NCBI RefSeq assembly: GCF_036884655.1
Contig: NC_088339.1
Span: forward strand, 34,099,501-34,163,500
Source: Musa acuminata AAA Group
Lineage: Eukaryota > Streptophyta > Magnoliopsida > Zingiberales > Musaceae
Direction: 5' to 3'
DNA length: 64,000 bases
The notes under the pieces were generated by a model, which was not told where the DNA came from, made no database searches, and saw only the letters and a list, made by a program, of their open reading frames with translations. The position numbers were made by a program, and so were the translations under genes. Numbering within the stretch: the stretch's first letter is position 1; the number at the start of each line of letters is the position of its first letter. This document shows, piece after piece, positions 1-11,097 of this stretch.

Positions 1-54
1 TTTAGACCACAGATCACATAACAACATTTGTTGGATTTCCTACGTATCTTTCAG

Positions 55-352
55 GAACCCATCTTCTGAGGTCCTTGGCTGCAGCCGCGGGCAGGATCAT
101 CTTATCGATCTGCATGGCCTTCATGTCGGTGAAGCCATACATGTTCTACATCGTGAACTGAGAGCCATGAGGAACACGGCAAGGGCTGCTGGGCAGCAAC
201 TGCACGCCCTGATATGCGTCGGGACTGGTCACCACACCAAGGGCTCACGTACACCTGCCAGGCTTCCTGTGGCAATCGAGCAGTACCTGGTGGAGGAAGG
301 CCTTCGCTTCACCCAGCCTCAGCCCGGTCTGCTCCGTGTTGTGATATACTGA
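55..352 (+). CDS. CID7: SMR-domain protein, CID7 type, last exon only (5' part lies outside the window)
   Basis: This is the 3' end of a gene entering from the left. A splice acceptor (ttcag) ends at 54. The exon then reads openly to a TGA at 350-352, its first base completing a codon split by the intron. The translation holds the small MutS-related core IDLHGLHVGEAI at about 104-139, then an ICVGTGHH loop, a GSRTPARLP stretch, and the end GLLRVVIY. This ordering matches the SMR domain of plant polyadenylate-binding-protein-interacting proteins of the CID5/CID7 group. In that family the domain follows a PAM2 motif and a DUF1771 region, which would lie upstream of this window. SMR domains are linked to nucleic-acid binding or nicking; the plant role is poorly defined. 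The assignment to CID7 rather than a sister gene rests on recalled family sequence. Confidence 0.85.
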
Positions 353-3300
353 CACAAAATGAGAAAAAAAAAAAAGTATAGAAGAGGATCGTGAATTATA
401 GAAAATGAAAAAAAAAAGTGTCTAGCATTGTAACATTAACAATGGTGGCTTTCCGGACACGTTTTGTTAGCCATTCTATGGAATTATTTGATTCCAGGGG
501 GAATTATTTTTTGTGAGAAGATCATGTTGTTTCTCTAAATATGATTCTCTTACATTTGTGCATATAACACTGCATATGAACGGAATAAATTTATGTCTCA
601 CTTTTGTGGATCAGGAAAAAGATTAGGGTGCCATTACTGAAACACTTTCAACTGCATGTTATTTGCAATGTGGTGTAAGCAATGGTGATGAAAAAGAAAA
701 AAGAAAATGGTGGCAAACCCTTTTTCTTGTTAGAGGTCAAATCTTTATATTATTATTCTTGAGATTCCAAATCAGTAGTTGCTGATTAGTAATTCAATGC
801 TTGATCTTAACATTTACAACTTACATGTGGGAATTAACTGATTTCGTATCATACAAGTTGTTGACAGCAGATGTTGAAGTTTGTGGTCCTCTTGTACAAT
901 GCGTGTGCACAGCAAGATCGAGGACAGGAAGAAAAAGAGTTCTTCCAAGTTGACTACTCATCTGAAAGTGATAAGAGGCTGGTTGTAGATTTTGATGTGT
1001 GCATGAATCTGCTTGTGACTGCACTGCTTTGAAGTCTTCCGGAGTCGTAGAATTAGCTTTGTTAGGAACCTGAGCATGAACACAGTTGTCCACATGGTTA
1101 TCAAAAGTGATCTGCTGCTTTCTGAACAAGCACCTGTTGACCAAAAGTGATCATAAGATACCCAATCAAGTTGGCTCACTGTCCTGAATCATTCCAGCAT
1201 CTGGGAGAATAGTTGCCCTTTCAATGAGGCAGTTGATGGTTTCATTCATGCTTTGACTTTCTTGCTGAATCTTGATCAGTTGACTTTGTCCCATGCTGCT
1301 GCTTAGCTTCATCTGACCACGACATTTTCTTCACATTTGATGTTGAACAATGCGGTCAAAACAGTCGAGGGCTGCGAACCCGAAGATAAGTGATTCGACT
1401 TTTATCTCATCAACGTGCAAGAACAATTTAACTGGGAGCTCTTCTTCTTTTGGTGGAACCTCCACTGGGTTCTCTGTTCTTTTGTAGCATGGATGAGCCT
1501 CGTAGTTCTTCCAATCCTCTGTTAAAGTTCTTTCCGATTCGATGAAAAGTCTTCTTTTCCCAAGAGCAATTTGCATGCTTTATCATCATTCATCGTTGAG
1601 CTCTGTTTCAGATCATATGCAGTATGAAATGCTAGAATATGTGTTCTCCAAGCCTGTGGTACAGGCCATGGCACACCTTCCTACGGAGGATGCAAATGTG
1701 GAATTGAGGAGAGATCTTTTTTTTGTGTATAGTGGATCTCATCCCACCCACAGTGGGAGCCATTGTTTTACTGTCTCGAGGTGCATTGGTGCCGTCAACA
1801 ATCTGTGATCTATCGCAAGGCATCTCTACTTTAGTTTCCTTGCCTGAGGTGTCTCTACCCACTTCCTCACAAGTCCTCTCATTGCCATTTTATCTGTATC
1901 TCGAGAGTTCAACACTAGGGAGAAGCGTTCATGGACCACATGGCAGAGCTGTTCATCTCCTTCACCTAGAAATCATACCTTGCTTCCATCAACATCTTCG
2001 CCCCCCTCTCTCTCTCTCTCTCTCCTGTTTCTATTATGAAGAGTTGCAACTTGTTTCCTATGCTATTTCCTTTGCGTTGAATCTGTTCAAGAGTCAATCT
2101 TCTGTAAAAGGGCAAAACCCCAGCGATCACCACCATTGCAAGCAATTATCATATGGGGAAAGTGGTGGCCCAAGCTTCTCCTTTGACCTGCAGCGTGCTT
2201 AATGTATGACATCGAGGGTTGTGGACGTACGTGGAGGAATGGAGAACGACACAGTGCAGGATAGTTTAGTGGCAGTAGCATCATGGTGAGCGACGAGGAG
2301 ACGACATAGGGGAACGAACGCAGAGGTCCATCTGATCTCGGGGACTGTTTCCAGGGGATGGGTTAAGTCCACGGAGATCTGGATTTGGAGCTGCGTGATG
2401 TGGTGCGAATGATGGTTTGAGTGGGTCAACTCCGTTCGACACACGCGTCGGTCCGACAAGCACAAGATCCTGCCATCGCCACCTTGTCGTGACACTTGCT
2501 CTGTGCACTCTGGGAGAAGGAGAAAGAAGGCTTTGGTGGCGCCGCTCACTCCCAGCTGGAATGCTGGAACCGATGAGGCTTTGGGATCTGTGACTTGCTT
2601 GCGATCTTCTTATCTCCCACTGCCTTCTTTGATTTCATCTGCACTGCGATCAGATGATTGATTCTTCTGCTGCGGCAAAGCAAAGAAGAAGAAGAAGTAG
2701 AAAGATGGTGTTCTCAGTTACCCACAACCAATCTTTGACTGCAAGTCTCATGGGTTTGGAATTATCTGATATATATATAAAGATATCAAATTTGCATGTG
2801 TGGATCACAACTTGCCTATTGTTCTTTGTTTCTGATGCAAAAAGCACTTGAGATGAACTCATTCATTGCAGTGGAATTGGAATTGGAATTGGAATTGGTA
2901 AAGCTTAAACCTAACATGGATTCTCAAGATCAACTGTGAAGAAGATTCAATGGTATGCATGCACAAATAAAGCTCATAACCTTCATGTGAGAGATTAAAC
3001 TTTGTCACACATCTTTCAATGCAGCATAAATAAACAAATTCAATTCATGGCATTGAGATTTGAAAAGACATACTTCAAAAATAAAAATATCCTGAAACTT
3101 GAAAGATGGGAAGAAAAGTGGTTTATATTTAACTCATTATATTTGAGATGCAATGAGATCCATATGAAGTCAGGTATGGAAGCTTGAATTGATATGATAG
3201 CTGAGATGAAATAAATTGAATTGCATGGTACAAATTTGCATTGTCTATACTGTCTCTCTCACCCATCCCCTTCATTTGGCATGCATTGTTGCATTGATAT

Positions 3301-3909
3301 GCTAAATGTGCTGTGTGTTGGACTGAAACGTATCCCAAGCTGACCTGATGGCCACTGTTACCTGTGCCATGTCATCTCCATCGTAGCCCCAACAGTAGAA
3401 GGAATCCAACTGCTTGCCTTATTATGGCTGCAAGATGATGTTGTTAGCTTTCCAAGCACAAGCACGCTTCCATGTCCCTACGCCGCTGTAGGGTGGCTGG
3501 GTTCTACCCCTCGCCACCTCTGTCGTGCAGTGCCAGTTGCCATACGATGTGATGGGAGGCAGCAAAGCTGCTCCTGAAAGCTCAGATGTGCATGCCCCCA
3601 AGCTCTTTCGAGAGGGATTGCTTCTTTGGCCATCAAGATCTGATCCCAACCCTTCTCTCTTCAAGGACAGAACCATGTGCTCGCCGAAATGTATGCAACC
3701 GCACAAGGCTTCTGTCAGCAAACTCGGCACGGAAAAGCGAACCTTGCATTCGTCTCATGATCGTAATCCATGCATGGGGAGCGCTCACTGCTCAGTCGAG
3801 AGAGGATATTTGTGGAGCGTAGAGGCTGAGAAGGGTTGGTGAATCGTCAGCAGTGACCTTAGACCGATACAATATGGCCATGGCATTCTGTGGCACTTTG
3901 CTCACCGTC
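353..3909. other. Intergenic region, no gene recognised
   Basis: This AT-rich stretch follows the SMR gene. Only short open frames occur and none shows a domain I know. The most protein-like is on the minus strand at 1331-1576: 81 codons, charged, starting ATG-CAA-ATT, with no family match and no convincing splice sites. A CT run sits near 2007-2022, and four to five copies of the hexamer GGAATT lie at 2872-2898. The rightmost few hundred bases probably hold the promoter of the LAZY-type gene. Confidence 0.5.
2872..2898. repeat. Hexanucleotide microsatellite (GGAATT)n
   Basis: Between four and five perfect tandem copies of GGAATT are read directly from the sequence. It lies in intergenic DNA with no evident role. 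Confidence 0.85.
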
Positions 3910-3916
3910 TATATAA
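3910..3916 (+). promoter_or_regulatory. Probable TATA box of the LAZY/DRO1-type gene
   Basis: TATATAA lies 186 bases before the ATG at 4102. The bases between would form a 5' leader of about 160 bases that is rich in CT repeats and AAGC repeats (4034-4075), common in plant leaders. The placement is inferred from motif and spacing only. Confidence 0.55.
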
Positions 3917-4101
3917 CCCCTCCATCGATCCCATTTGTTGAAGGAAGTTCCAGGTAGTCGCTTGGCTTCTCTCTCTGTCTCTTCCAAGTGCTCTCTGTAG
4001 TGCAGAAAGGAATGAGAAGATTGTAGACACTCTCAGCAAGCAAGCAAGCAAGCGCGCTCTCTCTCTTTCTCTCTCTCTGCCTCTTTGTTAGGATCTGAAA
4101 C

Positions 4102-5201
4102 ATGAGGGTAAGGAATAAAGCCTCTTCTCTCTCGTTCTCTATCTCTCATTGTCATCAACATTTTGACGGAGTTTGTGGCTTGTGTTGGCTTTAGATCTTG
4201 AGTTGGGTGCAAAACAAGTTCAATGGGAGACCAGAGAAGAAGTGTTCTGCTTCTCGTGAGTGAGCTTCCCATTCTTGCTTTGATCTGTGTCATCTGTCTT
4301 CCGTCGGCATCGTGTAGAATGATCTGCTGATTGATACACTATTCATCAGGTGCTTCGGCTCCTGGAAATGAACACAGCGAGTGGCCGCAGGCCCTGTTGG
4401 CAATCGGAACATTCGGCATCAACGACATGAAACAAGACCCACAAATCGCAGAAAACTTGGATGCTTCAGAAGACTTGCTTGATTTCACGGCAGAAGAAGT
4501 GAACACACTGCAGAAAGAGCTAGCAAAGCTGCTGAGCCGAAAGCCAAAGTGTAGCACCAGCGGATCCGAGATCGCTGAAGAAGAAGAAGAAGAAGGTAGA
4601 GCTAATCTGCCACTGAACAGGTTTCTCAATTGCCCGTCGAGCTTGGAGGTCGACAGGACCACCAGCTTGAAGCTCGACAACAATGGCGATCTCTCCCCCT
4701 ACACCAAGATCATACTGAGCAAAGTGAAGGATGCATTACAGGGCAACCGCAATGCCATCAAGAAGAAATCACTCTCATTTCTTCTGAAGAAGATATGTGT
4801 CTGTCGGAGTGGCTTCGAGTCACCTCCAAGCTTCAAAGACCCCATTCCTGAGCCAAGGATCGAGAAGGTATGGCAAATTCTTGTTTGCTTTCTTCCTCGT
4901 GGAGATTTGTCATCTACGTGAAGCCTTCGTGCGAACCTTGGATGACAGATTCTCAAGGCAATTCTTACCAAGAAGAGCTCTGCTCCAACATCAATGAGAA
5001 GCTACTTGAAGAGCAAACCCAACGAGAAGTTGCAGGCATCAAAGGTGGAGGAGGACGACCGTAGGAAAAATCAGTGTAGATGGGTTAAGACAGATTCCGA
5101 GTGTAAGACGATCAATTCTTGCATTACAATGGTAATACCATGTTTTGATGGCCACTGATGTGAAACTGTTCTTGCTTGCAGATATCGTTCTAGAGATCTA
5201 G
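4102..5201 (+). CDS. DRO1: LAZY/DRO1-family (IGT) gravitropic set-point protein
   Basis: Five exons: 4102-4107, 4195-4255, 4350-4867, 4949-5102 and 5182-5201. They join in frame to 252 residues, and all introns are GT-AG. The N-terminus MRILSWVQNKFNG and the IGTFG motif at residues 41-45 (after WPQALLA) define the IGT family. The acidic middle ends in a KAILTKK block and the C-terminus is TDSEYIVLEI, the conserved EAR-like tail of LAZY/DRO1/NGR proteins. The two-codon first exon and the 20-base last exon are the tiny terminal exons usual in this family. These proteins act at the plasma membrane and amyloplasts of statocytes, set root and shoot growth angle and redirect auxin flow through RLD proteins. 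The tail helps bind RLD. The length is typical of LAZY2/3/4-type members; which paralogue it is cannot be settled here. Confidence 0.92.
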
Positions 5202-5685
5202 AAACCAATATGGCATTGAATGTCGGTATGATCGAAGGCGGCTCTCTCTCTCTCTCTCTCTCTCTCTGATAGTGTTGATGTTTATGAAGAAGCCACTGAA
5301 GGTATGCCAATTGCTTGGGAGTCCCAGACTGACCGTGGAGCAGAGAAGCGAACCAGAAGGGTTTTAGCAGAGGAGAAACGCTGCATTTTTGCTGTGAATT
5401 TATGCTTTTGAGTGTTAATAGTAAAAGAAAAGGAAATTGTCATGCAGATGTTATAAAGCATTTTGATGAATGGCTCAATCATCTTTCTCTTGTGCACATG
5501 TAATTTGAGATGCAATAATTCTTGAGCTTGTCAGCTGTGCTTGCCCGAGAAATTGTCAGCAATTGTGATCTTCTCAGACAGTGGAGTGGAGTGGAGTGGA
5601 GAGCTGTAGAAGAAATCTATCTGCACCCACGCAAACTTTGACGACCCATTTTTGTTATTTATAATTCTAATATTCTTATGTTATC

Positions 5686-5724
<39 letters not shown>

Positions 5725-5960
5725 GTATATATATATGTATATATATATATATGTATATATATATGTATGTATGTATATATATATGTATATATATGTATAT
5801 ATATATATGTTGTCAATTTATAACTTAATTTTTTTCCTTCTTCATTAATCCGTGAAGGAAATGCCTCTAAATACAATTTAGAGCTCTTTTAGACGAGTCT
5901 TCTGTGTTCTGATCTAACAAATCACACATTAAGGTAATAAAATTGGAATCAAATGTGGGG
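5202..5960. other. Intergenic region after the LAZY-type gene
   Basis: This holds the 3' untranslated region of the LAZY-type gene, with a CT run at 5242-5268 just after the stop. A GTGGA repeat follows (5582-5600), then a long TA/TATG microsatellite. No gene is seen. Confidence 0.6.
5685..5810. repeat. TA/TATG microsatellite
   Basis: About 125 bases of alternating TA interrupted by regularly spaced TG steps, read directly. It can form hairpins and is likely to vary in length. Confidence 0.9.
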
Positions 5961-8900
5961 CTCACAACTGTCGACAAATCGGAGGGCTTCGCCTGGTGTT
6001 TTGTCTCTCGGCACGATAAGGTGAGGCGTCGGTGCGTCTAGCACGTGGCGCTTCCGACGCTTCTGCTACGTGAGCTGCTGCTGCGTCTCCGTCATCAAAT
6101 CCCTCCACCAGCTCCCCGTTCATCAGTGAAGTCATCCGACGACGCACGTCGTGTCTGAATGCAATCTCAGCCGTTCATCTGAAGATATATTTCTTCCCTC
6201 GTCATGTGCCAAATCAACTCTTTTTCCGATTCGTTGGATACGTGAAAAAGGCGTCGCCATTCCGGACAGGGTTTTCGGAGTCGGGCCGGAGGTGATGGCT
6301 GCTGCCGCTGGTGTGTCAGGCTTGACGATGCTAGGGTTGCAAAAGGATATGGGGAGATCGTGAGATGTGGGGTGGTGAGGCAAAGGGGAATTCGGGCTGC
6401 CGATGGGTCCGAAAGGGTCGGGGCGCAATGTCGTCGTCGGAACAGGAAGGTGTCTTGCTCTCCACCTCTCTTGCGAGCTACCTTGACGGTAAGCTTCGGC
6501 CAGTTGATCTGAATGGTTGCAAATATTTACATGGTGTTGTTGGATAAATTTTCTGTAATGAATACGCGGAAAATCTAGATTTTCTATCAGCTCTTAAATT
6601 TGAGCATTCTTTAGGTCTAAAGTTCCGATTTTGTTGTCTTTTCTTGCATTAACTTTGTTTTCTCTCAATCGATCTTGTTACTTCACTTTGATTGGTTAGA
6701 GTCGGAACCTGTTATGGATTATAAATATCCTATTTAGGGACATTTTTTCTTTGATTCATATGATTATGGTTTTCTTTTAATGAGGATGTGAATACCATAT
6801 GGCCCGTAATGTATTTCTTTTATTTCTGCAATATTTGTTGTGTAAATCTGGTCAGTAAGCGCAAGCTTCACCCCATTCTTGTTTAACTGGCAGGATTTGT
6901 GGTGTTCAGATTCAGATGGAGCTGCAAAGAATATTCTACCACTCAGTTTGAGCACACATAGTGGTAAGGCTCTGCAGCATTCATTCAAGGGTGAATTTTG
7001 GTTATGTGGTCAACTTTAGGTGTCTGAGGAATGGTGAGATATTGAGTTGGCAACTATTAGGAGAGTTAGCTGTTTTTATGTAAAAGGGATCCCTGCAAGA
7101 AATTGTGGCTATATGGCTTTATTCATTTATATACTTAAATTGCAACTCACCAGTATCATATTAGTTGAATTAAACATTTAGTGCTTAAGTATTAAGGTAG
7201 TGACAGAAGTATATATGACCTTTGCAGATGAGAAATATATATCACATTACTTATATATGTTAGTTCCTTTTTATCTTTCTCCTCACTTCTTGTATACCAT
7301 TTCCAACCGATATGATAGTCAAACTCTGATCAAATGCAACTTTGTTTCCGTGACCCATGTAATGCTACAGCTTATAGCTTCACTTGGCAGTGATTGATGG
7401 TAAAAACATTCTCTCTGTGGGGTTAGTCTTAAATGCATGGAAGTATTTATTCTTGCCCTGATTCTCAACAGCAAGAACACATGAATTCCAAAGACCACTT
7501 CAAAATCTTGATACATTTTCCACGGCATTCTTGGTTTTTTGAAGTGCCTACTTCACTTGCAGATATGATTTTCACAATTTTTTTAGCAGGAATCGTTTAA
7601 TATCAAAAACTCATTATGCAAAATCCCTTTTTTGGGAGGAAGTTGAAGGAGTGGACATTATTAGTGGAGAGGAAGCAATAAATTAGGGTTTATCATGACC
7701 AATGTTACGAGCTTGTGGAATACTATTGGATCTTTGTAAAATTGATACAATAGTGTTACAATGAATACGATTGGGAAGTCCAGTGACAAAAGAAGATTCG
7801 TTATATCATTATTTAGTTCGAATGGGTGAAATGAGGGAATATATTCTGTATTCCATCTTATTGACGATCATGTCATGTAATTCATTTTGACTAAGAGGAA
7901 CTGATTCATCGTACAGCGTAGGAGATATGTACTGTGATATTCTACTTGGTCTCTGATCCATGGGGAGAATGTCATCTTTATAAACGAACTAGTATCATTA
8001 TCTCTTTTGATACTTACCTGACTGTTAATATGTTGGATACTTGATTCCATTTGGTTTGATGTATACTGCTTAAACTCCTGTGTTTCAGTTGCAGAGATTA
8101 GAAATGCGAGTACCATCGCCTAGTTAACGCAACCTCGTAGTCGGATACTCTTGTACTCTTATACATGCTTCTAGAGGCATCGATATATTTTCATAAGTGC
8201 TTTTTCCTAGATTCCTCTGCACTAATTATCATTTTAACTAAACGTTCACATTTTTCTTACATGCCTTTGTATTCTTCATATCAGCTTGCTTTAACCTTGT
8301 AATTTCATGTGTTGCCACCCTCATGCAATTTGTAGTCAGGTCTACTTGGCTTGCTTGTTCTTGCTCATTCTTTGTTATTCTGGGCTTGCTCGACATAATG
8401 CGTCAGTAAAGTCGGTGCAGAGCATCTCTTGCGACTTCTTTTCATGGCACATTTCCAGCTCATACGATGAAGATAACTGGGATACATTTGGCTAGTATTT
8501 CATACTCGTAATACATGTTGAAAACGGAAGCAGCATCATTTGCAAAGAAAAATCTACCTCAAGTATTTTTTTTTTCTTCCAGTGACAACATTGTTGTGTA
8601 CTCCTAACAGGCTCAAGAAACTGGAAGCGATGCCACATATCTGAAAGGCTCCATGAGACAGAGAATGAAGTTTCTTGTTGCGGTTTGCTTCGGATCAGCC
8701 ATGTAAAGAAAGCCCCTTTTCTTCATTCCTTCTGAAAAAATTGAAATTTAGGTATGCAGAATTATTATCATGACTCATCGAAAACCTGAAAATTTTATAT
8801 GCTTCTTCTCTTTGCTGCTTGTCGTCTTATAATTTTGCAACTCATGGATTGAAATAAGTTTAGCAATCGAAAATAGATAAAAAGAGTGTAAATAATTTCT

Positions 8901-9060
8901 TCCAATTCAACTACATATATCATCTTTATACTTGTCGGCTCATGCTATCATCTGATTCCGTGCTCATTGTCAAACAGGAAGAGAACGGAGTCCTCGTGAA
9001 TGATCAACACAACGCTAACATGGAGAAGGATGCTTTCCGTGACATCTCGAATCTTTGATC
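5961..9060 (+). other. Exon-like segments of an unidentified or decayed gene
   Basis: Several pieces look spliced but could not be joined into one reading frame. An ATG at 6428 opens MSSSEQEGVLLSTSLASYLD and runs to a good donor after 6488. A piece after a CAG acceptor near 6892 reads DLWCSDSDGAAKNILPLSL up to a donor near 6963, but its open frame does not fit the phase of the first piece. A terminal-exon-like piece at about 8611-8706 reads AQETGSDATYLKGSMRQRMK followed by FLVAVCFGSAM and a stop. A last piece near 8979-9058 reads QEENGVLVNDQHNANMEKDA and ends in DISNL and a stop. I know no family that fits. It may be a gene with missed exons, a non-coding transcript or a decaying copy. Confidence 0.3.
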
Positions 9061-9560
9061 CAAGAAATCTCATGTTTTAGCCGACATTTAGAAGAAGGTG
9101 TAGTCTTATTATCACATTTACTATACAGACAATATTTCAACTCTTTATTTTATGTTGAGCTATGAAATAATCGTATGCACAATTTTTAATTCAAACGTGA
9201 TTCCAACAACTCTCTGCTAAGCCGCCACGATCGATGATCCGTGGCGCGACACGATCGACGTCCTCCCTCCCTCCATTTGTCGTCGCCGTCCCAAATCCCC
9301 CAACATTTTCCACGTTTTGTTTGCCAGAACCAAACCCCAACATTGAACAGGTCAACCCCATTAGTCAAAGCACATGCATTAGAACATTTACGTATATCTT
9401 CTTGGACTCGGTCCACCCACCCTCGCCCACTCCGTCCTAAGGGAAAAAATATGTATTGGTTGAATCCTTAATTTATGTTAGTATTTAGATAATTTACGTA
9501 TATTTATTTTGAATTACGCGATAAATAAATTATTTCCTCACCTGCGTTTTGTTTTATCGT

Positions 9561-9566
9561 CACGTG
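9561..9566 (+). promoter_or_regulatory. G-box (CACGTG) upstream of the JAZ gene
   Basis: A perfect palindromic CACGTG lies 193 bases before the JAZ start codon, with a weak TATA-like stretch (TATAAC) just downstream at 9570. JAZ promoters in other plants are bound by MYC2 at G-boxes, giving negative feedback in jasmonate signalling. The motif is seen. Its use by MYC2 here is inferred. Confidence 0.55.
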
Positions 9567-9758
9567 TTCTATAACTATCCTATACATAGACGACGAGACA
9601 TAAGGCGATCGGGGAGGCAAGAGAAGCGCTGTCGAGAACCGGTGGCTCGAGCGGAAGAGAGGTGGAGAGGAGATCGGTGCATTGGAGCTTGTTCTCGGGA
9701 GGCGAAGCGAAGCTTTTTGGATCGAGCCATCCGATAGCCGGTGAGTGGGAAAGAGACG

Positions 9759-11097
9759 ATGGAGATGGCGGCGCGGAAGCAGGGGAAGAACAACTTCGCC
9801 GTCACCTGTAGCCTCCTCAGCCGTTACATCAAGGAGAAGGGGAGCGTCGCCGAGTTAGGGATCGAGATGGGCCAACGACCCGAATACGCCGCCAAAGGTG
9901 AGAGCTTGATGGGGTTTCGACGCGAAAGTTGTTTCGATTTCGAATGTTTGGGGAGTGGATGAACTAGTTCGTCTTGGTTTTCTTGAATCATCTCCGAAAC
10001 CTTGGTTTTCGGGAGATATATTCCAAAAGATCGGAGCTTTCTTTTCTTTAGGGATCCAGATTGCAAGCCACTGTTCGACTGACTCGCTTCGGTCCATCTT
10101 TTAGGCAAATCGCAAGCGTTTCGGCCGCCGCCGACCACCATGAGCCTGTTGCCGGGAGCGGACGGCGAGAAGGAGGAAGACGTTTCCTCCGCCGGAAACG
10201 TCATGGAGCTGTTTCCACAGCGGGCTGGCTTCGTCCCCTCTCTCGCGGCTGTGGCCGAAGATGCCAGGTACCACCTCTTCATCCAAACAACTCAAATTAT
10301 CCTTCAATTTTCGAAGAAAAATCTAATCTTTTCCCATATGCATATAAAGCTTAGAAATGCTATGGTTTTAGATGATAGAGAACAATGGTTTGATCCATGT
10401 TTCTGTTCGTTGTCCGTTATTTCATCCCATGCTCTTAACTAAACTTGGTGCTCGTCTGTAATGAGAAGTTTGAGGGTGTTCTGATTGTTTATATGGCTGC
10501 TTGTACTGCAGTGAACAAGAGAGGAACCAACTCACAATCTTCTATGGAGGGAAGGTGATGGTGTTCGAAAATTTTCCAGCTAAGAAAGCCAAGGATCTGT
10601 TGCAGCTAGCAAGCAAGGGGAGCTCAACTGTGCAGAAATCTGGCCATCTATCAAGAACAGTACAGCCTAATCTATCTTGTAATGAATCTCTCCTTGTTGT
10701 TAAATTGAGATTGGATAATAGCTTTGCAAATCTACAACTCACTAATGTTGTTGTTTGGTTGAACTGCAGACCTTCCTATCGCTCGAAATGCGTCGCTCCA
10801 GCGATTCCTCGAGAAGAGAAAAGATCGGTAGGTAACCCTTGCTTCATGATTTGCTGAGCGAAGCAAACATGTTGCTGAATGTTTCTTGATTAATTGTTGT
10901 TGCAGTGTCGTGTCCGTAAGTCTAACCGGTTAACCTCTGAAAAAAATTTCAGGATCAGTGCGAGAGCACCATATCACGTTACTGCCTCTCCTGAAACGGT
11001 GAATCCTGTGAAGCAAGAGAAGAGCGGATCATGGCTTGGCTTGGGTCCTCAATTCTCATTTCCCAGCCTCAGTCTGAGCTCTGAGCACACCAGATAG
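9759..11097 (+). CDS. JAZ: JAZ/TIFY jasmonate co-receptor and transcriptional repressor
   Basis: Five exons: 9759-9897, 10105-10267, 10512-10678, 10770-10827 and 10953-11097, coding 223 residues. The TIFY domain (about 106-133) contains TIFYGGKVMVFENF and mediates JAZ dimers and NINJA binding. The Jas motif (about 158-183) contains the degron LPIARNASLQRFLEKR and ends in ARAPY. It binds COI1 with jasmonoyl-isoleucine and MYC factors. The C-terminus carries LGLG and LSLS, resembling EAR repressor motifs. The N-terminus (TCSLLSRYIKEKGS) is the weak MYC-binding segment of JAZ1/2/5/6-like proteins. In the nucleus JAZ holds MYC factors silent until SCF-COI1 degrades it. The start is the first ATG; GTG-started frames upstream were ignored. 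The last intron splits the Jas motif at the position conserved in plants. The intron 3 donor is the least certain junction (it puts a Tyr before LPIAR). The predicted protein resembles JAZ1/TIFY10 or TIFY11 most. Confidence 0.92.

Noticed and set aside
1331..1576. Charged 81-codon minus-strand frame as a gene
   Set aside because: No family match, no clear splice sites or promoter, and an overlapping plus-strand frame of equal quality.
5685..5876. Minus-strand frame coding a Tyr/Ile-rich repetitive peptide
   Set aside because: It is the translation of a TA microsatellite.
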